From positions 1 to 12,611 of the forward strand of contig JBLINY010000125.1 in assembly GCA_047638695.1 (NCBI GenBank): 12,611 nucleotides of DNA, in the 5' to 3' direction. A program made the translations under genes and the position numbers. Every line of letters begins with the position of its first letter. The stretch's first letter is position 1. The notes beneath the pieces are model-generated. The model searched no databases. It worked only from the letters and a program-made list of their open reading frames with translations, and was not told where the DNA came from. Positions 1 to 6,583 of the stretch are shown here, one piece after another. The DNA is from JAHECQ01 sp047638695 (GTDB lineage Bacteria > Actinomycetota > Acidimicrobiia > Acidimicrobiales > SZUA-35).

Positions 1-290
1 ACCACCAGCCCCAGCACCCGATCTCCCACCACCCGGCGCCATGCCACCACCAGCCCCAGCACCCGATCTCCCACCACCCGGCGCCATGCCACCACCAGCC
101 CCAGCACCCGAATTCCCACCACCCGGCGCCATGCCACCGCCAGCCCCAGCACCCGATCTCCCACCACCCGGCGCCATGCCACCACCAGCCCCAGCACCCG
201 ATCTCCCACCACCCGGCGCCATGCCACCACCAGCCCCAGCACCCGACTTCCCACCACCCGGCGCCATGCCACCACCAGCCCCAGCACCCG
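1..290 (+). repeat. 45-bp in-frame tandem repeat array
   Basis: Five full 45-bp units begin at 41, 86, 131, 176 and 221. They are flanked by a 40-base partial unit (1-40) and a 25-base partial unit (266-290), after which similarity stops. Units starting at 41 and 176 are identical; the unit at 131 has one change, and those at 86 and 221 have two each, clustered on the GATCTC positions (GAATTC, GACTTC). The period is a multiple of three, so copy changes keep the reading frame. The array continues off the left edge, so the total copy number is unknown. Confidence 0.97.
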
Positions 291-568
291 CGCCCGACGG
301 CTCACCCCCCGCCGCAATGCCACCACCAGCAAGTGACATGCCGCCACCGATGGGCAGTCCGAGCATGGCACCGCCGCCGGCAATGGGTGCCCCGGGCGAC
401 ATGATCCCGCCCATGGGCGCCCCTACCGGTGCCGGCGTTCCAGACCTCGGTGCGGCCTCTTTGCCCGACGACTTGGTTGACGGGTCCTTCGATGAGGGCG
501 TCGCCGATGCGGTGGACGACATCAGGCCATCGCAGGACGGACCGCCAATGCCCCCTCCCCCGAGCTAG
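2..568 (+). CDS. Proline-rich repeat protein, C-terminal part (5' end outside window)
   Basis: The frame is open from the window edge to TAG at 566-568, giving 188 visible residues; the true start lies to the left. The first ~95 residues are tandem copies of a 15-residue unit, MPPPAPAPDLPPPGA, with D-L changed to E-F or D-F in two copies. A looser Pro/Met/Gly/Ala stretch follows (SDMPPPMGSPSMAPPP), then a short acidic, less biased tail (SLPDDLVDGSFDEGVADAVDD) ending in PPMPPPPS. Each unit has two PPP runs, so translation probably depends on elongation factor P. No catalytic domain, membrane segment or sorting signal is visible in this part. The Pro/Ala repeats suggest an extended, disordered spacer or surface region, which is inference. 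It converges on mazG, 30 bp away. I do not recognise the protein family. Confidence 0.7.
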   Translation, partial: PPAPAPDLPPPGAMPPPAPAPDLPPPGAMPPPAPAPEFPPPGAMPPPAPAPDLPPPGAMPPPAPAPDLPPPGAMPPPAPAPDFPPPGAMPPPAPAPAPDGSPPAAMPPPASDMPPPMGSPSMAPPPAMGAPGDMIPPMGAPTGAGVPDLGAASLPDDLVDGSFDEGVADAVDDIRPSQDGPPMPPPPS

Positions 569-598
569 CCCCCTACTCGGCCTCCTGACTGGCTGCTG

Positions 599-1972
599 TC
601 AGCCCACGACCCAACGGCCTTGGGCCGTTGGGTCGTGCTCGATCAGTCGGAACCGATCGGCAGCGGCCTGCGCCGCCTGGCGAAGGGCCGACTCCGCATC
701 GATGCCAGCAATTCGAGCCTGCTCTACGAGGGCGAACAATGCGGTGCCCAGCCGATCGTCGGTGACATTATCGGCCATAGACCCGAGTAGGTCGGCGACA
801 TATTCGGCATCTGCTGGGTGGCCGGCTCGGGCCCCCTTCTTAAGAACCTTCTCGGCCAAGCTGAGTGCTGGTAGCGCCGGTGGAATGCCGTCCATCACCG
901 ACTGGCGGCCCTTCTCGATCAGCTTGTTGGCCTCCCAGTTTCCCAACACTGCCTCCGCATCGGCGGCCTGGGCCTCGCCGAAGACATGGGGATGCCGGGC
1001 GACCAGCTTGTCGTGAACGTTCCGGGCTACATCAGCGATAGTGAACTGGCCGGCCTCGGTTGCAAGCTCGGCATGGAAGAGAATCTGAAACCACAGATCT
1101 CCAAGTTCCTCTTCGAGGTGCTCGAATCCGTCGTCGCCATCAAGCCCCTCAATCGCTTCGAGTACCTCGTAGGCCTCTTCAATCAGGTGGGGCCGCAATG
1201 ACTCGTGCGTCTGTTCCTGGTCCCACGGGCAGTCCTGCCGCAATCGATGCATCAACTCCACGCTGCGCTGTAGTTCCTGGGCGACTGGAGCGGTCACTTC
1301 GGGCAGGTACAACGACGTCAGATGGTCGGCTTCGACGACTCGGTCGAGCTCGGGCCAGGCGACCTCAAAGATCTTCTCATCCGGAGTACCCAGGCTCTGC
1401 AAAACGATGGCCGTCATCTCCGAGCCAGCGTCCACGGCCAACTTGATGTCGGACAAGACCCACGAAGCGTGTGCGTGGGCAACAAGCAAGGGGCCTCGTT
1501 CGCCCGCCGCGTCACGGGCAAACGTGTGGCCGTCGACAAGACGAACGCCATGCTCGACTGGATCAACTCCGAGGCGAGCCCAGGTGGCATCAAGAAACGA
1601 GATGGCTGGATGAAGTTCGACGTCAACCGCTGCGTCGCTGCGTAAATACGCCACTGATCGTTCGAGGACAAGGGGCGACCCCGGCACGGCGTACACGACC
1701 GAACCGTGCTGACGAGCCGCTGCAGTGAGATGGTCGGCGATCGTGCGGTAGGTGTCATCCAGACGTTCACTGCTGTCGTACACCGAATCGAAGCTCTCGG
1801 CCCCGTGTGCAAGCCCTGACGTGGGGTGGCGAGCGGTGCGGATAAACGTGGGCCGGCCAGAGCGAAGAAGCTCCAGCGTGCCGCTTGTCAGATCGTCAGT
1901 CGATCCGGGACCGAGACCACACACCGAGACAATCGGTCGGGCGGCCGCCGTCGGCGACTCCGACCCGGTCAC
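599..1972 (-). CDS. mazG: MazG-family nucleoside triphosphate pyrophosphohydrolase with N-terminal tetrapyrrole-methylase-like domain (YabN type)
   Basis: The 457-residue fusion resembles Bacillus YabN. Residues ~12-225 look like a tetrapyrrole (corrin/porphyrin) methylase domain: GLGPG at 19-23 and a VPGSP turn at 96-100. Residues ~235-455 are MazG: CPWDQEQTHESLRPHL (248-263), then metal-binding E265/E266/E269 and EEELGDLWF (287-295), then a second alpha-helical half ending in K-x-LKKGARAGHP. MazG enzymes hydrolyse (d)NTPs to NMP plus pyrophosphate, cleaning the nucleotide pool or lowering (p)ppGpp-related stress; the role of the methylase domain is unknown even in YabN. It starts with GTG at 1972, overlapping the TGA of the upstream lipoprotein gene by 4 nt, so translation is probably coupled. 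It is the last gene of the cluster, and its final codons form a terminator-like hairpin. Confidence 0.92.
   Translation of the reverse strand: MTGSESPTAAARPIVSVCGLGPGSTDDLTSGTLELLRSGRPTFIRTARHPTSGLAHGAESFDSVYDSSERLDDTYRTIADHLTAAARQHGSVVYAVPGSPLVLERSVAYLRSDAAVDVELHPAISFLDATWARLGVDPVEHGVRLVDGHTFARDAAGERGPLLVAHAHASWVLSDIKLAVDAGSEMTAIVLQSLGTPDEKIFEVAWPELDRVVEADHLTSLYLPEVTAPVAQELQRSVELMHRLRQDCPWDQEQTHESLRPHLIEEAYEVLEAIEGLDGDDGFEHLEEELGDLWFQILFHAELATEAGQFTIADVARNVHDKLVARHPHVFGEAQAADAEAVLGNWEANKLIEKGRQSVMDGIPPALPALSLAEKVLKKGARAGHPADAEYVADLLGSMADNVTDDRLGTALFALVEQARIAGIDAESALRQAAQAAADRFRLIEHDPTAQGRWVVG
605..637. terminator. Strong hairpin between convergent genes, embedded in the mazG 3' end
   Basis: CACGACCCAACGGCC (605-619) is the exact reverse complement of 623-637, giving a 15-bp perfect stem with a 3-nt loop (TTG). 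It lies inside the last codons of mazG (minus strand, stop at 599-601) and about 37 bp after the stop of the plus-strand proline-rich gene, so it could end transcription in both directions. There is no T tract on either side; U-less hairpin terminators are proposed for actinobacteria. A small second hairpin (591-595 with 600-604) lies beside it. Confidence 0.65.
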
Positions 1973-2910
1973 GATGTGGCTGCCACGACCTCGTTGCCGA
2001 TGCTGTCCCAGGCTCCGATCGCAGGATCGATGTCAACCGTGATCTCTGCGAACTCTGCTTCGAGAGCATCGTTGCCGAGCGTGGTGTTGTCGCTCTCTGT
2101 GCCAGTGACCAGAATGATGTGGTAACCGAACTGACTCTGCACTGGGGCGGTGACCACACCAACCTCAGCGGCCAAGACAGCATCCCGGAACTCGGGTACC
2201 CAAGCATCAACGGGACTGCACCCGAGTTCCCCGCCGAACTGGCCGCTACCGGGATCGGTCGACCGTTCGATCGCTAATTCGGCAAAATCGCCACCGTCGT
2301 CCAGAAGGCCGCTGATCTCTTCAGCTTCCTCCAATGCCTCGACCAGAATGTGGCTGACGCAGGGGATCTCGGCCCCGGCTTCGCCATTGGCGGCGAGGAC
2401 ATCAGGCAACGCATCGCTCGAGGTGATCAACACCGCGAGCACATCGAGATACGGAGCCAAATCGGTATTGATCTGGCCTGCCATAGCGGCAGGGTCGACT
2501 GGCTGACCATCTTCCCCCGTGAGCGCTGGTGCGCCTTGCTGCACCAGCGAGTCGAGCTGGAGCTTGAGATCGTCGCGCCCCGCAACCAGATCAGCTGACG
2601 AGATCGATGCACCGTTGATGTCAAGCAGGTGTGTGACGACCTCAGCCTGAACCATCTGAGTGAGGGACAGTGTGTCGATAGTGTCGGCCGGGAGGCCGGA
2701 GAGAGCGAGAAAGTCTTCACTCCCTCGGATGCTCCCCGAAACCTCACGGAATTCATTGCCATCGATGCTTACGGTGCTGCCGTCGGAGAACGTGATGCTG
2801 GCAGCTGCCAAATCACTTCCCCGACTGACGCCACAGGCCGAAATGATCAGCGCGAGCACGGCAAAAAAGGCGAAGCATCGCAATGATCGTCGGGAGTTTC
2901 TGATTGTCAC
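1969..2910 (-). CDS. PpiC/parvulin-type peptidyl-prolyl isomerase lipoprotein (PrsA/SurA-like)
   Basis: This 313-residue protein has a lipoprotein signal: basic start (RNSRRSLR), hydrophobic core (CFAFFAVLALII) and lipobox ISAC with the lipidated Cys at 26. Residues ~40-180 are a SurA_N-like helical chaperone region. Residues 183-269 are a parvulin domain: SHILV (186-190, H187), FGGELG (225-230) and FGYHIILV (261-268, H264), the usual active-site positions. It should help fold secreted proteins at the outer face of the membrane. C184 and C231 flank the parvulin core and might form a disulfide. The start is GTG at 2910, 18 nt after korB, with no good Shine-Dalgarno; TACGCT lies 7 nt upstream, so some leaderless transcription is possible. 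It overlaps mazG by 4 nt. In mycobacteria and relatives similar lipoproteins also sit near mazG. Confidence 0.88.
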   Translation of the reverse strand: MTIRNSRRSLRCFAFFAVLALIISACGVSRGSDLAAASITFSDGSTVSIDGNEFREVSGSIRGSEDFLALSGLPADTIDTLSLTQMVQAEVVTHLLDINGASISSADLVAGRDDLKLQLDSLVQQGAPALTGEDGQPVDPAAMAGQINTDLAPYLDVLAVLITSSDALPDVLAANGEAGAEIPCVSHILVEALEEAEEISGLLDDGGDFAELAIERSTDPGSGQFGGELGCSPVDAWVPEFRDAVLAAEVGVVTAPVQSQFGYHIILVTGTESDNTTLGNDALEAEFAEITVDIDPAIGAWDSIGNEVVAATS

Positions 2911-2917
2911 GGCAGCC

Positions 2918-2923
2918 AGCGTA
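2918..2923 (-). promoter_or_regulatory. Possible -10 box for leaderless transcription of the PpiC lipoprotein gene
   Basis: On the minus strand TACGCT (TANNNT) ends 7 nt before the GTG at 2910, and there is no Shine-Dalgarno in the 18-nt gap. This is the spacing expected if transcription starts at or next to the start codon. The box is GC-rich and no -35 is evident, so this is tentative. Confidence 0.3.
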
Positions 2924-2928
2924 CGGCG

Positions 2929-3951
2929 CTACTCGACTTCCCAGGTTGCACCCGAGCGCAGCAAGGCACCGAGATCGCCGGGACCCTTTTGGTCGTTAGC
3001 CGCCACGAGCTGAGCGCTGACCGCTTCGGCGTACTCCTGGTTTTCGACCGACCGGAAAATACCGAACGGCGTTGGTGACACACGGTCGTTGGCCAGCTGG
3101 GCCAGAGCGAACGTGACTGATGGGTTCTGTTGCTTCTCGTCGTGCACCAAAAGCGCGTCGGTACCGACATCGGCAATCTCGACGATGCGGGCAACGCCGT
3201 TGTCGATCACGATGCCCCGTTGGTCTTCGGCACCGAAGATGATCGGCTTGCCGTGCTCGAGGTCGATCATCATCTCGGCCCGAGCATCGCGCTTGTTGAT
3301 GGCGTCGAAGGCGCCGTCGTTGAAGACGTTGCAGTTCTGGTAGATCTCGACCAGGGCTGCTCCCTTGTGCTCATGGGCACGCTTGAAACTCTCCATCATG
3401 TGCTTGCGATCGAGATCGTGGGTGCGAGCAATGAAGCTCGCCCCGGCGCCAGCTGCGAGCGAGAGAGGATTGAACGGGATGTCGATCGATCCCATGGGAG
3501 TCGACTTTGTGACCTTGCCGACCTCGCTAGTCGGCGAGTACTGGCCCTTGGTGAGGCCGTAGATCTGGTTGTTGAACAACAGGATCTTCAGGTTCACGTT
3601 GCGGCGCAAGGCGTGGATGAGGTGATTGCCACCGATCGACAGCATGTCGCCGTCGCCGCCAACTACCCAGACATCGAGATCGGGCCGGGCAACCGCAAGC
3701 CCGGTAGCGATGGCTGGCGCACGACCATGGATGCTGTGCATGCCGTAGGTGGACATGTAGTACGGGAATCGAGCAGCGCAACCAATGCCCGAAACGAAGA
3801 CGGTGTTTTCCTTCTTCACGTCTGGCAGGTCGGCATAGAGGAACTGCATGGCGGCCAAGATGCCGTAGTCACCGCAGCCCGGGCACCAGCGCACTTCCTG
3901 GTCCGATGTCCAGTAACCGCGCTTGGTGGGGTCGAGCATCACATCTGTCAT
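2929..3951 (-). CDS. korB: 2-oxoacid:ferredoxin oxidoreductase subunit beta (2-oxoglutarate type)
   Basis: This 340-residue beta subunit binds thiamine diphosphate and a [4Fe-4S] cluster. CPGCG (C23, C26), GIGC (C58) and QNC (C207) supply the four cluster cysteines of the KorB family. VGGDGDM (97-103) followed by LLFNNQIYG (124-132) is the Mg-ThDP motif. With KorA it would interconvert 2-oxoglutarate + CoA + oxidised ferredoxin and succinyl-CoA + CO2 + reduced ferredoxin, in the cytoplasm; in mycobacteria this enzyme replaces or supplements 2-oxoglutarate dehydrogenase in the TCA cycle. The gene-pair architecture favours 2-oxoglutarate over pyruvate, but substrate is not certain from sequence. 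Its ATG at 3951 overlaps the korA stop by one base (TGATG), giving coupled synthesis of the two subunits. Length is normal for the family. Confidence 0.95.
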   Translation of the reverse strand: MTDVMLDPTKRGYWTSDQEVRWCPGCGDYGILAAMQFLYADLPDVKKENTVFVSGIGCAARFPYYMSTYGMHSIHGRAPAIATGLAVARPDLDVWVVGGDGDMLSIGGNHLIHALRRNVNLKILLFNNQIYGLTKGQYSPTSEVGKVTKSTPMGSIDIPFNPLSLAAGAGASFIARTHDLDRKHMMESFKRAHEHKGAALVEIYQNCNVFNDGAFDAINKRDARAEMMIDLEHGKPIIFGAEDQRGIVIDNGVARIVEIADVGTDALLVHDEKQQNPSVTFALAQLANDRVSPTPFGIFRSVENQEYAEAVSAQLVAANDQKGPGDLGALLRSGATWEVE

Positions 3952-5843
3952 CAGTTGGCTCCGTTCGAGGAATTGCCAGCCACGGCAGCATTCACAGCGT
4001 TGACGATTTCGGCGGCGGTGAAAGGAAGACCCATCACCTTGCTGACCGGCTTGGCATCAACCAAGAACTCGGCCCGGATTATCTTGACCAGCTGACCCTT
4101 GTTCAGCTCGGGCACCAAGACATGCTTATAGCCCTGCACCAACTCCGCCAGATCCGGATGGAGCGGGCTGAGGTGCGTCAGATGAACGTGGGTGGCTGGG
4201 GTGCCGGCGGCGCGAAGCCGCTCGATCGAAGCGGTGATCGAACCGTGGGTCGATCCCCAACCGATCAGAAGCACATCGGCATCGCCGTCAGCGTTTACCA
4301 ACGCTCCCGGGATGTCCTTGGCGATGCCTTCGATCTTCTGCTGACGGAGGTCAGTCATCAGACCGTGATTGGCCGGGTCGTAGTTGACATCGCCCGTGAT
4401 GTCGGCCTTCTCGAGACCGCCAACACGATGCTCGAGATTCGGCGTGCCAGGGATGGCCCAGGGGCGGGCCATGGTTTCAGGATCACGCTTGTAGGGATAG
4501 AAGACCTCGTTGCCATTGGCATCGGTGTCGTTGTAACCGGTGGCGAATTCGACACTGATGTCGGGAAGGGTTTCGGTGTCCGGAAGCTTCCATGGTTCGG
4601 CACCGTTGGCCAAGTAGCCGTCCGTGAGAAGGATCACCGGGGTTCGGTACTTGAGGGCCAGACGGCTGGCTTCGATCGCCATATGGAAGCAGTTCGAGGG
4701 GCTGTAGGCGGCCACGACCGGCATCGGCGACTCGCCGTGTCGGCCGTACATGGCCAAGAACAAGTCACTGGCCTCGGTCTTGGTGGGTAGGCCGGTGGAG
4801 GGCCCGCCCCGCTGAATGTCGATGATCACGAGCGGCAGCTCGATCATGGCAGCGAGGCTGATGGTCTCGCCCTTGAGCGAAACGCCAGGACCCGAGGTGG
4901 TGGTGTAGGAAAGATGTCCACCGAAGGCGGCGCCGAGAGCGGCACCGGCGCCCGCAATCTCGTCCTCGGCTTGGAAAGTGCGGACACCGAAGTTCTTGTG
5001 GTTCGACAGCTCGTGGAGGATGTCGGACGCCGGCGTGATGGGGTAGCTACCCAGGAACACGGGCAACTTCGCCAGCTGGCCGGCAGCAACCATTCCCCAG
5101 GCGGTGGCGATATTGCCGGTGATGTTCGTGTAGGTGCCAGGCTCTTGCGGCGCCGGGTTGATCTGATACTGGTCGCCGAATATCTCGGTGGTTTCGCCGT
5201 AGGCGTGCCCGGCCTTGAAGGCCGCAACATTGGAGGCAGCAACGTTCGGAATCTTTCCGAACTTCTCTTCAATCCAGTCGAAGGTCGGCTGCAGCGGACG
5301 GTTGTACATCCAGCTAACGAGACCAAGTGCGAAGAAGTTCTTCGAACGCTCGGCGTCGCGCTTCTTGACGTCGAGGTCTTCGGTGGCACCTACCGTCAGC
5401 TTCGTCATCTGAACTTCGAGGACGGTGTAGCCCTTGAGGGTGTCGTCCTCGCGAGGATCGATGGTGTAGCCGCACTTTTCGAGGTTTCGCTCGTCAAAGG
5501 CGTCAGTGTTCAAGATGATGGTGCCACCCGCCTTCAGACGGTTGAGCTCGCTCTTGAGGGCTGCAGGGTTCATGGCCACCAACACATCGGGCTCATCGCC
5601 CGGGGTGTGAATGTTGTGGTCAGAGATATGCACCTGGAAGGCAGAAACGCCTGCCAGGGTTCCCTGAGGGGCCCGAATTTCGGCAGGAAACTCGGGAAGA
5701 GTTACCAAGTCATTTCCGGCAAGAGCGCTGGCTGAGGTGAACCGGTCACCGGTCAGCTGCATGCCGTCTCCAGAGTCTCCGGCAAAACGGATAATGACGC
5801 CTTCCAACGTCTGCGTTTCGACCCTGTCGGCTGTATCGGTCAC
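3951..5843 (-). CDS. korA: 2-oxoacid:ferredoxin oxidoreductase subunit alpha (gamma-alpha fusion)
   Basis: This 630-residue KorA has the gamma and alpha domains fused in that order. The gamma-type domain (~14-215) opens with VIIRFAGDSGDGMQLTG. The alpha/pyrimidine-binding domain (~235-435) has SYPITPASDI (266-275), EDEIAGAGAALGAAFGG (293-309) and TTSGPGVSLKGE (315-326), and a transketolase C-terminal-like domain follows (~520-615). It pairs with KorB and needs ferredoxin, which is not encoded in this window. I chose GTG at 5843: AGGGGG lies 4 nt before it and the product then begins just ahead of the conserved domain. An in-frame ATG at 5870 would add nine residues, but its only GGG abuts the start codon. 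The first gene of the korA-korB-ppiC-mazG cluster, preceded by a 182-bp leader/intergenic stretch. Confidence 0.94.
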   Translation of the reverse strand: MTDTADRVETQTLEGVIIRFAGDSGDGMQLTGDRFTSASALAGNDLVTLPEFPAEIRAPQGTLAGVSAFQVHISDHNIHTPGDEPDVLVAMNPAALKSELNRLKAGGTIILNTDAFDERNLEKCGYTIDPREDDTLKGYTVLEVQMTKLTVGATEDLDVKKRDAERSKNFFALGLVSWMYNRPLQPTFDWIEEKFGKIPNVAASNVAAFKAGHAYGETTEIFGDQYQINPAPQEPGTYTNITGNIATAWGMVAAGQLAKLPVFLGSYPITPASDILHELSNHKNFGVRTFQAEDEIAGAGAALGAAFGGHLSYTTTSGPGVSLKGETISLAAMIELPLVIIDIQRGGPSTGLPTKTEASDLFLAMYGRHGESPMPVVAAYSPSNCFHMAIEASRLALKYRTPVILLTDGYLANGAEPWKLPDTETLPDISVEFATGYNDTDANGNEVFYPYKRDPETMARPWAIPGTPNLEHRVGGLEKADITGDVNYDPANHGLMTDLRQQKIEGIAKDIPGALVNADGDADVLLIGWGSTHGSITASIERLRAAGTPATHVHLTHLSPLHPDLAELVQGYKHVLVPELNKGQLVKIIRAEFLVDAKPVSKVMGLPFTAAEIVNAVNAAVAGNSSNGAN

Positions 5844-5847
5844 ATGA

Positions 5848-5853
5848 CCCCCT
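5848..5853 (-). promoter_or_regulatory. Ribosome binding site that sets the korA GTG start
   Basis: AGGGGG on the minus strand sits 4 nt before the GTG at 5843-5841. It favours that start over the in-frame ATG at 5870. An ATG directly followed by TGA (5845-5840) overlaps the GTG in another frame. Confidence 0.6.
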
Positions 5854-6025
5854 GGTAGGAGCCGGACCATCCCTTGGCCCGGTCGGACGCGGGCGTTCCC
5901 CGCAAAAGCAGGTAGGCCAGCTCCGTTGCTGGTGAGACGGGAACTACGCTACCGCAACAACCACCAGGACTGGCAACATCACGGCGATGAAGTGGCGCTC
6001 GTTTCACACTGGGCGGTCGCTGCTG
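5854..6025 (-). promoter_or_regulatory. korA upstream region: weak promoter candidate and two small hairpins
   Basis: No gene is seen here. On the minus strand TTGCCA (5976-5971) and TAGCGT (5951-5946) are separated by 19 bp, a poor but possible sigma-70-type promoter. Downstream, in what would be the leader, are two short stems: CCAGC/GCTGG (5917-5921 with 5928-5932) and GCGGG/CCCGC (5889-5893 with 5899-5903). I do not recognise a riboswitch. No convincing terminator for the GNAT gene (ending at 6026) was found. Confidence 0.3.
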
Positions 6026-6490
6026 TCAGTCGAGTTGCCGGCTCATGCCGTGGTGGGTGGTCTGAAAGCCGTGCTTTGTGAAGAACGATTCGGCGTCTGA
6101 GCGGCGATCGGTCGAGAGGTCAGCGATGCCACAGTCCCGCTCCCTGGCTCGCTCCAGAACCCACCACAGCAGCACGTTTCCGATCCCTCGGCCTCGCATA
6201 TCGGGGTGGACTCGCAGCCCATCAATCTGAGCCCGGGTGACTCCCCCATCTCTGAGACGAGTGAGAATGCTGAGCTGGGCGCAGCAGACGATCCGGCCAC
6301 CGAACCAACCAACGACAAGAAGTTGGTTGTCGTCAGCCTCGATCGCGGCGGATGCATCCAGGAAAGGACGAAGCAGGCGGGCATCGTCCCGCGGAACGAT
6401 CTCGTTGTCGGTCAGCAGCGCCACAACAGCCGGGATGTCGTCAGCAGTAGCGGTCCGGAACTCAACCATGTCGGCATCGGTCATCGCCAT
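6026..6490 (-). CDS. GNAT-family N-acetyltransferase
   Basis: This 154-residue protein is a single GNAT domain. EFRTATADDIPAVVALL (10-26) is the usual beta1-alpha1 opening. RVHPDMRGRGIGNVLLWW (93-110) is motif A with the acetyl-CoA pyrophosphate loop R99-G-R-G-I-G104, and SDAESFFTKHGF (131-142) is motif B. It should transfer an acetyl group from acetyl-CoA to an unknown amine. Start choice: ATG codons at 6490, 6484 and 6469 are in frame. I prefer 6490 because TAGTTT lies exactly six bases upstream, which would put the transcript start on its A; a GGGAAG further upstream is too distant to be a good Shine-Dalgarno. It follows the HAD gene by 79 bp on the same strand and may be transcribed both by read-through and from its own promoter. 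Confidence 0.88.
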   Translation of the reverse strand: MAMTDADMVEFRTATADDIPAVVALLTDNEIVPRDDARLLRPFLDASAAIEADDNQLLVVGWFGGRIVCCAQLSILTRLRDGGVTRAQIDGLRVHPDMRGRGIGNVLLWWVLERARERDCGIADLSTDRRSDAESFFTKHGFQTTHHGMSRQLD

Positions 6491-6496
6491 AGGCTG

Positions 6497-6502
6497 AAAC
6501 TA
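6497..6502 (-). promoter_or_regulatory. -10 box, likely leaderless promoter of the GNAT gene
   Basis: Minus-strand TAGTTT fits TANNNT and is separated from the ATG at 6490 by exactly six bases (CAGCCT). With normal spacing the first transcribed base would be the A of the start codon. No clear -35 is visible, which is common for such promoters in actinobacteria. Confidence 0.5.
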
Positions 6503-6549
6503 GCTTCCCGAGCAGAGCCGAACCTCAGGCTCAATTCATTGCAGGACCA

Positions 6550-6583
6550 TCAGAGCAAATCCAAGAGCGTCAGAGCAATCCAA
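6550..6583. repeat. Imperfect direct repeat spanning the HAD gene stop codon
   Basis: TCAGAGCAAATCCAA (6550-6564) and TCAGAGCAATCCAA (6570-6583) differ by one A insertion. The second copy contains the end of the HAD gene (its TCA is the minus-strand TGA at 6572-6570); the first lies just downstream and carries a duplicate TGA. Confidence 0.85.

Noticed and set aside
1..290. CRISPR-like array
   Set aside because: The 45-bp units are directly abutting with no spacers and keep a protein reading frame, so this is a coding tandem repeat.
429..1016. 195-codon plus-strand open frame after the proline-rich gene
   Set aside because: It overlaps the proline-rich frame and the antisense of the MazG domain; composition is typical of a shadow frame.
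3130..4095. 321-codon plus-strand open frame antisense to korB/korA
   Set aside because: KorA and KorB carry complete cofactor motifs in the minus frame. The antisense product shows no domain and arises from third-position GC bias.
4914..5735. 273-codon plus-strand open frame antisense to korA
   Set aside because: It is fully covered by the conserved KorA sequence and has no motif or ribosome site of its own.
5844..5870. Upstream ATG start for korA
   Set aside because: The GGG before it abuts the start codon, and the extra nine residues precede the normal family start; GTG 5843 has a well-placed AGGGGG.
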